DNA of 64,000 bases, from assembly GCA_037954325.1 (NCBI GenBank), contig JBBMNZ010000030.1, positions 4,673,001 through 4,737,000 on the forward strand, in the 5' to 3' direction. The first letter of the stretch is position 1, and every line of letters begins with the position of its first letter. The stretch is from Fistularia commersonii. Taxonomy: Eukaryota > Chordata > Actinopteri > Syngnathiformes > Fistulariidae. The translations under genes were made by a program, and so were the position numbers. Positions 53,983-64,000 of this stretch are shown here, piece after piece. The notes beneath the pieces are model-generated. The model had not been told where the DNA came from. It was given only the letters and a program-made list of their open reading frames with translations, and did not search any database.

Positions 53983-56900
53983 AGCCCATTTTATAAAGTA
54001 CTCAAAAACTACGGCCATCTTTGTTGGGGAATAGATAATATGAAATAATTATTGAGGAATAAAAAAAAAAAAAATCCCCCCGATGCGGTCATTCATCGTA
54101 TCTTCTTATTCTTATCTTATTTGTTTCATCATAAAGTTCTGGGATTTGACGCACGAAAGGACACATATGTATATATAGATATATATTTTTGACGGCATCT
54201 TATCGACGCATGGCAAAGCAATTTTTGATCCTCTGTGATTAGAAAGCCAAAGGCTTTACAATCACAGGGGCCGTTCGGTAATAAATTCGTCAGCCTCTTC
54301 TCTCAGAAGCGTTCGCCCCACCGAGCCGCGGAAACGGCTGGATTAAGTCGGCTCTTCACCTCGACTGGACAGTCGGAGCGGCAAGCATGTGGGGCGGACA
54401 AAATCCCGAACCTGTTTCAGAGTACGGCGAGGCGATCAAACAGGTCCTGGTCTTTGGAAGGAAGCCCAAATTTACACTATACGTCAAGGAAGAAGGATGC
54501 GTGTTTTGACTGCCCTTGGCCTTAATGAATTCAGTGAAAAATGGATTAATGAATACATCGGGAAAAAAAAACTAAATTGAGAAGGAAATCACCAAGGTGA
54601 GAAACTCGTTCACACTTATTTAAGGTGTGTAAAGTCAACTTTGGCTGGAGCTTGAAAGTTTTTTTTTTCTTTTTTTTTTTCCCTATTTTATGATTACAAG
54701 ATCAACAATTCCGCTCCCTTTGCACGCAAGTGAGAAAAGCGATGCACGGCGTTCTCACGTAATCTGTGCGGACGGCAAAGAGATAAGAAACAGGAGGCAT
54801 TATCTGCGTGGCGGCGAACACACGTGTGCACTGAATTTCAAAAGCCGCCTGATCCACGACCGAAGTTAGCAACTTCCCTTGTTTGATTAACGCAGATGTG
54901 CGCGAACAATCGGAAAATCTAAAGCAGGAAAAGAAAAGAAAAAAAACTAATTGCGTTTCGGAGGCCGCCGCGATCCTAAGCAGACATTTCCCTCCGCTCA
55001 CCCACCGACGAGTCACCTGCACGGGTTGCCAATCAACGTGACTGGCAGTTCTCAAGTTGGCGAGTCTAATTTCCGTCTCTTTTTGATTGGTTTGTCAGCT
55101 TTTATCTGGGGACCCTATTTGGTACGTTTTTCTTACACTGAAAGGACATGTCCGTCAAGATGACTGACAGGCCTCAGGCCCTGTGCGGAAAAGCAATGAT
55201 TCGCGGCGGCTCCCTCTGCTACTGTCCCCGGGAATAGTATAAATCAAATCCAGTTAACCACAAAACGATGCGGAGGCGATTGTGGAAAGGCCATATGTGA
55301 ATTCAGAAAGGTTTTGCATTAAAAATGAGTCTTTGACGACAAATATATCCTTCCTATAGCCATATCCGCCTTTTTTTTTTGAGGGGCGGGTGGTCTTTTT
55401 AACAGCTGTACGTCTCGGAGCCGGCTCTGAATTACAAATGTTCAAAATTATATAAATAAGTCGGGTCGGCTCCCAGGCCCACCGTGTCGCAGAGAGTGAG
55501 TGAATGGATTAATGAAAGAGAGAATGAATAATATTTCAACATTTTTGCCAAACGGATTAATGAAGTGAAAATGAAAGGATTTCCAAACTGGAAAAGGGAA
55601 AGATAAACAAAGGTTTAAGAATGATTTACATTGCTGTATTGTTCCGTAATGGCTTTTGGAATACATCTATAATAAAGTAATTACAGACACCCCCGCTAAA
55701 TCTGCGAGGCCATGAAACAGTGATGTCACGTCATCGGCGTGGCATAACACGGACAGGAATAGAGCATGAAATGTATGGATTATGAAAAGCGTTTGCCAAA
55801 AAAAAAAAAGAAAAAAAAAAACGTCAAGGTCAAATGACATGCACGATGACTTTCTCCAGCCTCTGCAGGGATTGACTAAGTGTGTTTTCCTTCTCCCCCC
55901 CCATTCGCTCATAAAGCCAGAGATTCCTCAGTTTGATAGATCACAATCTGCGAACGCTTTGGCTGTCACATCAGTGTTCGCTATGTAAATCCATGACCGC
56001 ACGCCGGCGCCTTGTGACACCGAACCCCCCGCCCCACACCCTCGGTGTCGGCGCCTTTTGCCGAGGTTCTCAGGGCAAACATGCAGACGCCGGCGCCTCG
56101 GATCAGAGTGAGAAATATTTACACGTCTATTTCCAGGAAAAGGGGAAAAAAAATAGCATTGTTATTAAATTGAAGATAGGAGTATTTTCACTTCCTTCAA
56201 CGCAACGCAATTCGAAGTGAGTGAATGAACTGACGTGAAATGCTGCATGTGTTTATGATGGGGGTGCTATGAGTTAACCCCAGGGAGCTACACGCTAAGG
56301 GAGATCCTTTTAAATCATTGACTAAAATAACGATAATAATCGAATCTAAAAAGGGTGAAATCTCAAGTCTGTGATTGTTGAATGTGGTTCATTCACGTAG
56401 CGCCATTCTCATTTACTCACTCACCGGCACATTTGCCGGCTGACCGCGTCACACGTGAGAGCGTGATGAAAGCTCAGAGAAACGGTAAATACGGCAGAAA
56501 ATCATTTGATCGATGGAGCATCTCTGCTCCGCATTAGAGGTCTCTGCACGTCCAAAAAAAATCCTGACGTGAACCCGAGAGACCCCCGGGAGGGATCTAC
56601 CAGGAACCAAAGTGGGGGCCCATCCTTATTTATTTGAAAGATGGGACCTGGACCCAAGCAGCGCCTGCCAACACCGGAGCAGAATGACAGCCGAGATGTG
56701 GAGTCGTGCAATGGATCCCGAGCTATTAACAAATAAACATCCATTTACGAGTTGTCAGAACTAAAATGCGTTTCATCGAATGAAGTGTTGTCGCCGTCTC
56801 CTCTTCGCCTGGCCGCCATGCATCATTTTCCCATATTGTTCAAGAAGAAATAGCCAAATCCTTGCAGCTTTTGTGATTCAACTCTTGGCATCCCGTTCAG

Positions 56901-57518
56901 TGACTTTATAACGTATTTAGGATAACAGATAATTCCACTGCGCTTTTGTACTGCAGATTTTGCAGCTGCTAAGATTAGCATTGCTAACTGAGCATCATCT
57001 GCTACTGCAAGATGTACCATTGGCCATTATTAGCTTATTTCAACCCCAAATCTATTTAACACTACCGAATAAAGTAGATGACATCTACGTAGTGTTGAAT
57101 AGATTTTGGATAAGATCTCAAAAACTGCCTCAAAACAGGATCAGAGTTATTCAAGGTTACAGTCCTGATGTATGTAATGTTGAGTTTTGTTGGCAAACTG
57201 TGCACTGAGAGTCAATTGATTTATAAATCTGTTAACAGAGACCTATTTCCAATTCACCCGCTGCCTCTCAGCAGATGGTGCTTTGGAACTGGTAATTAGA
57301 CAAACGTCTTTAAGATGTGTGTGAAAATCATTGTAACCCAGGTAATAATCAGTGTCACTGTTTCCTTTAAGTTATATAGAAAATATTCATACCTTAATGA
57401 GGAAAACTGGGGAAAATCAAAAGTTGAAGCTGTTTCAGGGTGATCCCAAGTATAAATGTGTGTCACTTCAGTTTCCACGACGACCTGAAGTCTCAGGAGT
57501 TGTTTGCCCTTCCCGGTA

Positions 57519-57545
57519 CCCCCCCCCCCCCCCCCCCCCCCCCCC
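57519..57545. repeat. Poly(C) run, 27 bases
   Basis: Uninterrupted C27 after 'ttcccggta'. The - strand is G27, a quadruplex-capable tract. Confidence 0.95.
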
Positions 57546-57589
57546 GTGTCTCCGTTGTACACAGCTCAGCAAAGCTGTTCATTAGCCGT

Positions 57590-57730
57590 CCAGTCGGATC
57601 ATTAAAGTAATGTCACTATTGGATTTTGCCGTTCACATAAAAGCATCCAAGGTGAACTGGTGCACACTGTTCAATTTTAATTAATATGTTGCTTAACTTG
57701 GATTTGGGAGTTTAATTGAAGCACGCACCG
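57590..57730. promoter_or_regulatory. Candidate conserved noncoding element
   Basis: 'gatcattaaagtaatgtcac', 'aaaagcatccaaggtgaact', 'caattttaattaatatgttg' and 'gggagtttaattgaagcacg'. Repeat-free, TAATTA-rich. Inferred only. Confidence 0.35.
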
Positions 57731-58338
57731 GTGCATGTATTTACGTGGACACCTTGAGACGAATGGGGCAGTCGATGCATTGAATTCCATTGTGTTTCTT
57801 GGCTCGCGAGGCGCCGTACCTTGCCAGTGTTTTTGTTACTTCTTTGTCTTTAAACGAGGTGCCGCGTTGACGGTCCAAAAAACACCCGCCATATGTGTTG
57901 ATGTCGATCGCATCGGGAATCATTTTTCCGTTCGGAGAGGTAACTGCGGTTTTATACCTCTTCTCCGTTCTCGCCACCGAAAAAAAAAAAAAAAGGCAAA
58001 AGAACTCTAGTAATCCAATACTGAGTGGCCCGGACATCTTTCCACTCCTACACCGAGTCGATCGGGAGTGTACACTTTTCGCTTTCAGCGTCTTTATAAT
58101 TGAGTCTCACGCTTTTAGAGTCAAAAAATAAAAAAATAAAGCCCGATGAGAATCACTGACATAATTTTAACCGAGCAATTATAATGTGTGCATTTCCTAA
58201 GAGCATTAGTGCACCGCGTCTGACAATAACCGGGAAATTTGTTTATCAGTCCGTGCGCAATGAACTTATTCACCGCGGAAAGGAATAATTGTTCACGCGA
58301 GTTCCTCGTGGAAATGTGTAGTCTTATCGGTTTGTGTA

Positions 58339-58397
58339 TGCGTACGCGCGTGCGTGCGTGCGTGCGTGCGTGCGCGCGTGCGTGCATGCGTGCGTGT
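58339..58397. repeat. GTGC tetranucleotide microsatellite
   Basis: (GTGC)n with GCGCGC and GCAT interruptions; alternating purine-pyrimidine throughout, hence Z-DNA-prone. The arginine/alanine/cysteine frames on both strands are artefacts of the repeat. Confidence 0.95.
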
Positions 58398-58539
58398 TTT
58401 TCAAGCAGCAGGAGAAGGACGTTCCTCTATCTGACCCAGCGCTCCACGGGGGCTTTATCTCTGCCGGTGTTCCACATTATTGATAGCCGCAGTGATATTG
58501 ACAGGCGATGTGGAGGTAGGAAAGGGAAAATAGGAGTTT

Positions 58540-58670
58540 GATATGACATATTGTGCTTCTCAGCAGGTCCCATAAATAACTCTGACACATTTTTGTATGC
58601 ATGGGAAGGCCTCTGATTCAGCCTCCCATAAAAAATAAACTTCTATTATGGAATGTATTTGTCAAGTGGT
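58540..58670. promoter_or_regulatory. Candidate conserved noncoding element
   Basis: 'caggtcccataaataactct', 'gtatgcatgggaaggcctct' and 'cctcccataaaaaataaact' with 'attatggaatgtatttgtca'. Two CCATAAA words (posterior HOX-like cores) about 60 bases apart. Inferred only. Confidence 0.3.
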
Positions 58671-58885
58671 GCGGTGATGGATGGACTAGTGTTTAGTGCT
58701 TGGCAGGTGGATGGGACCCGCCACAGCAAGCAGTAGCAAAGGCTTGTGGGGAGGATTTGCTAAGCAAGTGGGGGGGCGGAGGGGATGGGGCTGGGACGGG
58801 GGGTGTCCATGCAATTATTCAGCATGAAAGGGGATCATTTCAGCACCTGCTTTCTCTTTCCCGTCATGCATTATAGCGACAGCAA

Positions 58886-58892
58886 CCCCCCC

Positions 58893-58926
<34 letters not shown>
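58886..58926. repeat. C-run and CA microsatellite
   Basis: C10 followed by (AC)15-16 and shortly after by a C9 run. Confidence 0.95.
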
Positions 58927-58928
<2 letters not shown>

Positions 58929-61207
58929 GCCACAGCGCCCCCCCCCCTCCCCTCCAGTTCAGTCACAGTAATGTAGATCAGGCAGAGGACAAAAAAGACA
59001 TGAGAAAGATTGTCAATGGCATAAAAAAAAAAAAAGAAGTGAAATAGTGAAATAGCCAGGTAAAGGCACAAATGTGCAAATACAGCACTGGGGTTGGATG
59101 TGTTTAATCAGACTATAAATAATTGCTTGCCAAATTATGGGCTGTAGCCCCAAAAGCAGGCATACAGTAAATCGAAGGGGTCGAGAGCTGATGAATGAGT
59201 TCGGAAACTATCAGAATATCCTCTCTCGTATCAACTTCTTACCCCTTGAAATGCTCCTCTAAATCACTAGAAATCTTTTCTTCCCTCAGGACTGATACGA
59301 TATTGAACCGGGGATCTCGCCGCAACATTAATTCACTTAACGGGACACAAATCTAAAAGGTTAAAGATGCCGTTTCAGGCGGGCCCAGCCCGTGCTTCAT
59401 CTTTTACGCTAGGAATCAATAAGGTGAAGAGTATGACCCCAAAGTTTGTTTTCTGTGAAAAACAAGGATTTGCAAATTTCATGAGCTGAAGTAAAAAACC
59501 TTGGATCGACCAGCAGATTTGTGCCCCGGGCGCAGCCAACATCACAGAGTCTCTTATTTATATTTGAATAAAATCCTGATATTGTTTGAATAGTTTTTAT
59601 TATACTCGTGATGAATAACCTATAAACACCGCTTCTGGGGGGGGACAATAAAACACTTTACGCTTAACTGAAATCTGAAATGTCAACACGTACATTTGTG
59701 AAGTGCCACACGCACCAAGAACACCCAGAATATAAATCAGCCAAAAATATATATGTCATCCCAAACAAAAACTAAGGAACTAAATAATGCCATGCCAAAA
59801 AGTAGGTGTTTTATATGCATTTTTTGAATCTTTCATTTTTTGGAGATTATTTCTGCACGCAGCGGTCTACACATGTTAAATATCCCCACATCTGAAGTCA
59901 TTTTTGCAGTTTGTTTGTGAATAAAACCGTAAGAAAGATGTTAAAAAACAGGTTGTTTTTTTTTTCCCTCAAGGAACATCCATTTAAGTTGTGGAACAAG
60001 AAACATCTTGAAGCAGTAAAGGTGAAAAAAGAAGGTTCAAGAGGCTACGTGTAGCTCAGAGCCTCAAATCTGCCTTATGTTTCAAGGATTAGTTTTATCC
60101 GTGCGCGTATTCCATCGATGTGAAACAGTCCTCTGTCTTGTGTTTGCACCCACTGCATCGAAACAGGTTCTTCAAAAGGCTCCATTGAATAGCTACAGCA
60201 AGTTGGAGTTTTTATTCCGTGATATTTTGTGTTTTTCTAAAACGTTGCTATTTGCCGTTGCTCTTTTTGTGACGCCTGCGCTGGAATCTTCGTGCCCCCG
60301 GTTGTTCATGACGCCTTCACGCCTCCGCCTACAGCCAATATTGTTGACAGGAGCTTACTAACAGTCACCTGTCATTTAAAATGGGGATGCTATCGTCCGG
60401 TTCGTCTAGCGCTGCTGGCAAATGAAGTCCAAGCCAAACAGGAATAGAGATGTGTGTCGGAGTGTTGGCCCAGTCGCAGTAAAGAACAAGAAAGTCCAAT
60501 GATATTTGGTGACGTTAAACTCGTCTTCGACACGTGGTCTTGTAAAATAACAGCTTTAACAAATGATCCCTTCCAGGATCCTCTCCTGTCAGTGTTGGGA
60601 AGAGATCGGTTTTAAAATGCAAGAAAAGTGTCGTTTGACCGTGCCGTGGCTTGGTTTTCCTCCTCAGACAAGCAAAGGATCCAGTGTTGTGATACTTGGC
60701 AACTTCTTTTTTTCTTGTCTGCTCCCTTTAAGGGTGGTCACGGCGAAACCACCCCCCGCATCTAACTCTAGTCTCGGCATCCTCTTCTCCCCCACCAACA
60801 AACTTCTTGTCCTCTTCACTACATCCATAGATCGTCTCTTTAGTCTTTTGTTAGACTTTCACAAAAATTATTCCTCATGTAAACAACCACCATGAAACAA
60901 TCCGACCAATATTCTATGTGGTAATCTTCCTGATTAAAAACTTGTTGCGTTTTCCGATATGGGGTTCCATCCTACGCTTGCATTGTGTTTTTTGTTGCCA
61001 ACAACAAGACAGAGATTGGTGAACAACATTCCTCATGCACCCTTGAGCTGTTCTTTGCTCGGTGTCTTTTATTCATTTCCCTGCCTTAGGGCCTCAGCGG
61101 GAATGTTGTTTTTCATTTCTTGATTTCCATCAACTCCTATTGTCGTGAGGATATCTTGACAGATATGGAATGCACATACACACACATATAAAACACACAA
61201 AACAAAC

Positions 61208-61228
61208 AAAAAAAAAAAAAAAAAAAAA
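61208..61228. repeat. Poly(A) run, 21 bases
   Basis: A21 after AACAAACAAA. Confidence 0.95.
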
Positions 61229-61699
61229 GACTCACAAATAACAAGTTCTGTTCTCACTAAACTGCTGCTGGGTCAGAAAGCCTGCCTATCAGGGTTGAGA
61301 ATCCTGTATGGTCTGAAGGGTTATCGATCACTCAAGGCTTTAGCTAATTGTGCTAATTGCTTCGGTTTTCTCCCGTCCTTGCTCCAAGCCAGAAAGGGAA
61401 AATAGTCGGTTTTGTTTTATTGCAAAGGAATCGCACGGCCGCGGTACCGCTCGAATCTGTACTCGTCCACAGAGTGCACGAGCACAATGTACGATCGTCT
61501 CTGAAAATATGACATCCGACGCTCGGCGTACCTCGGAAGACGCTGGCTTTTCGGACAGCCTCGTCATAATAAATCCCCGACTGCGACGGCCCCGCCATTT
61601 ACATACGAAACAATCGGATGTTATAAAAATCAGTTAAATCTGTGCAGTGGGACTCCTTTTGGAGCAGTCGCCCGTGAACTTGCTGAACTAGAAAGCGTG

Positions 61700-62330
61700 T
61701 GATGGAGAACACTTAGACCCTCTCATCCATTTCACATTTGTTCCAATCAATTATTGAAGTAGACAGCCAATTACAAATGAGAGGATTTGAGTGCCCAGCT
61801 TTCATGTCTCCAAAGGCTTGCATTAAATGTCTCTTGGTGGTGAATAATTGGTGCGATTAATTTACTGTTGGGCGCAAGAGGTGTTTTCATCTGTCCGTTG
61901 GCAAACAACCCTCCCTTATATGATTTAAAGTATTAAGATCAGGGAGGGGCGTCTGGGCTCATCAGTGTGAGATAACAGGTTGAGATGAAGTTTTAATTGT
62001 GTTTTGATCCATGCGATTACATATAGCATTCCACTTTTTTAATCTGCAATTACTCCTCTCTTTGTCCCCCTAATTGGGATGGTTGAGTAGCATTGCATGT
62101 GAATGAGAATATCAGGGAAAGAGTCTAGTGCAGAAATGCGCCGTCGTCATCATCATCATCCATCATTTGATGTATTCTTGTCATAGTGATTAAAATCAGG
62201 AGTTTTTCCTCTTTTCTGTTTGCCATTGATCAGTCTCTCCATTTGTTTAACGTGATGGCCAGATTGACAGCAAAGTAATTTATCTGTCTGTGCTGAGTGA
62301 CAGGCCATAAAAGACCAACATCCCATGTTC
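61700..62330. promoter_or_regulatory. Candidate long conserved noncoding element
   Basis: The longest repeat-free, regulatory-looking stretch in the window. It has 'ttccaatcaattattgaagt', 'gtgaataattggtgcgatta', 'atttactgttgggcgcaaga', 'gatttaaagtattaagatca', 'gaagttttaattgtgttttg', 'cctaattgggatggttgag', 'gagaatatcagggaaagagt', 'gattaaaatcaggagttttt' and 'ccagattgacagcaaagtaa' with 'tttatctgtctgtgctgagt'. Homeodomain, GATA and PBX-MEIS-like words are frequent. Only a (CAT)n of five units at 62146 is repetitive. Function inferred. Confidence 0.5.
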
Positions 62331-64000
62331 GCAATCTAACTCTGGATAATTTCCAGTTCGCCACCAATCAAGAACTCCCACGCCGTAATGGAAGTTTGAA
62401 AAGTGCTGCGCCGAAACATCGGATTCCGCCACGAGATACGCAGTCGGATGTTTGACGTGATTACTTTCTGCCTTTCAAAACGGCAAAGTTGTCCCTCTGA
62501 CTTTTCGAGAAATATGCGCTTGTCACGCCTACACATCTACGAAATGACAATGACTTTTCACTCATTACAATCCAAGCAAGGCAATTTAAAAAAAAATAAA
62601 ATAAAAAAACTTTACCTACGGTATTGTGAGGACAGAATTCCATTTGTGAGAGTTTATTGTCAGTGCAGCTTAAGATAAAAAGCGGGACTTTTAGAGACAG
62701 TTGTTTCTCATCGGACTGTGCGGATGGGCATCCCAAACTGGTTTTAGTGCCGTATAATGAATAATGATACCATGAAGGGCTCCATTCAAACAGGAAGTTT
62801 GAAACTTACCGAACTGATAACGAGCCAATGCCAGATGCTCCCCGCTCTGCAAACAAATCACTGTTGATAATGGGAAGGCACAGCCCATGTGGGTGTTTTT
62901 CGTGTCCAAAAAAAAGCTGCATCTGAGGTGCACGTTGTGCAGGAGTTGTCACAGGATTTATTGGATCTTGGTTTGTTTGTGTTTTTATTTATTTTTTTCT
63001 TTCAGGAAAGACTTTTTTTTTTTTTTTTGTTTTGAGAACATTCAAAATTCTCCCCTATCTCATTTTGCCTGCGCTGTAAATCCTAAATTGCATCAAAAGA
63101 GCAAAACTTGAAAGACCGTTTGTACGGCATCCTCCCGAAGCATCGAGAGAAACACAGGTGCAAAGGGTCAGCGCTAGTTTTCTCTGGAGATTCCCTTGAG
63201 GGCAAATGTTGCTATGATGGAATGGAGTGGCAACAGAACAGACAGGGGGACTGCTGTGGGCCCGCGGCACTCAATCATTCTCCCGGTCCTACAAAAGAGC
63301 TGCATATCACCCACTCCCACCAGAATACCACCAGTGGTATGTCCACCCAGGTACCTAAATTCCTTTGTCCCAATTCTGTGTCCTTCTATACTTATTTGGA
63401 AATGAATACATTCTGGATTGATTGCCCGTAAAAAGAGTGTTTGTTTTTAAATGTATTTATTTGTGCTGCATGAATTACACTTATCAGCTGCGGAATGATG
63501 CAGAAAGGAGTTATCCTGTTAGTTGGTATTTGAGGTCATACTGCCGACCTTTGCAAAGTAGGACATAACTCAATCCTGTCGTCTCTACCTTGAAGTCCAA
63601 GGGGGCACTTTCTGTGCGAGCGCGTACATTTGTGCACGTATCGGATCCAAAGGCGGGGCGTAGCCCCCCTGTCGATCCAGGTGATGGTCTGTTTACAGAG
63701 CCGCACCTCTTTTCATCCAAGATTATGAGATATACCCCTGACGATGGGATTAAATTGACACAAGGCTTCATGAGAATCCCAACAACGGACCAATGGCGTT
63801 CACCCCGGGCAACCACAGTAAAACAATTGAATAAATAGCGCTGCCCGTCTTTAGGAGATTAGTATCCGAGATGAGGATTTGTGTCGAGGTGAATTCGACT
63901 AAATCCAGGTACTGCAGCTCCAGATATCTGCCCACTACCGCTTCCCTCGTGGGATTACGCTTGACCCCGATGTCTTACCCTGCGGGCAGGCAGCCCGTCG

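Larger units (their letters stand above)
53983..64000. other. Mostly unique noncoding DNA, no gene seen
   Basis: Ten kilobases without any recognisable interspersed element or exon. It holds homopolymers (A14 at 54060, C27 at 57519-57545, A21 at 61208-61228, T18 at 63010), GTGC and CA microsatellites, G/C runs, and candidate elements at 57590-57730, 58540-58670 and 61700-62330. Frames of up to 117 codons (for example reverse 54702-55055, forward 63108-63431) show no domain and no splice context that I can defend. Confidence 0.5.

Noticed and set aside
55455..55530. Possible SINE-like tail
   Set aside because: Only the GAGTGAATGGATTAATGAA-type tail is suggestive; upstream landmarks are absent.
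56823..57208. Two overlapping frames that look protein-like (65 and 82 codons)
   Set aside because: No family could be recognised on either strand and the surrounding sequence has no transposon ends.
58121..58541. Arginine/alanine/histidine-rich frames on both strands
   Set aside because: Translation of the GTGC microsatellite.
1..64000. CRISPR arrays, bacterial operons, prophage or plasmid origins
   Set aside because: No regular direct repeats with unique spacers, no ribosome-binding-site-linked gene strings; composition and repeats are vertebrate.

Overview
This window looks like noncoding nuclear DNA from a ray-finned (teleost, probably percomorph) fish. The evidence is a set of interspersed repeats I recognise from teleosts: about twenty copies of a tRNA-headed SINE-like repeat whose tail reads CAGGATAAGCGGTATAGAT, a Tc1-like transposon with GTGTTCAAAATAATAG ends, a Penelope-like remnant, RTE-like LINE tails, three hAT elements and the CCGTCATTTCCGG MITE. 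CA/TG microsatellites are frequent, and A/T homopolymers of 20-29 bases are unusually frequent. Species and locus cannot be named from the sequence alone.

I found no host protein-coding exon, tRNA, rRNA or microRNA gene that I can support. The longest open frames (up to 199 codons) lie over repeats, microsatellites, purine tracts or GC-rich DNA, on both strands, and show no recognisable domain. The only protein-like sequence is transposon debris: a hAT with a broken BED finger (15896-16478), a hAT transposase fragment (25484-26389), RTE-like C-terminal tails (about 46850-47145 forward and 52062-52425 reverse), the C-terminus of a Penelope-like protein (about 49148-49341) and a dead Tc1 transposase (52776-53700).

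Layout. From 1 to 6230 the DNA is mostly unique, with a possible POU-site element near 830-1200. From 6230 to 33750 SINE-like copies are scattered through unique DNA, with a hAT nested in a SINE at 15.7-16.6 kb and a hAT transposase relic at 25.5-26.4 kb. From 33750 to 51300 the DNA is mainly unique, with many A/T-rich homeodomain-site-rich blocks, a GC-rich CpG-dense block at 36.8-37.4 kb, a hAT at 42350-42993, an RTE tail near 47 kb and the Penelope relic at 49.0-49.86 kb. From 51303 to 53980 there is a continuous pile of mobile elements (SINE, MITE, LINE tail, Tc1). From 54 to 64 kb the DNA is again almost free of recognisable elements.

My overall reading is a gene desert or large intron/intergenic region with possible long-range regulatory elements for a developmental gene outside the window. 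That is inference from base composition and motif content; a cross-species alignment would decide it. I did not find evidence of a new molecular system. The best-supported observations are the transposon structures with exact target-site duplications and the internal tandem units of the SINE-like family.
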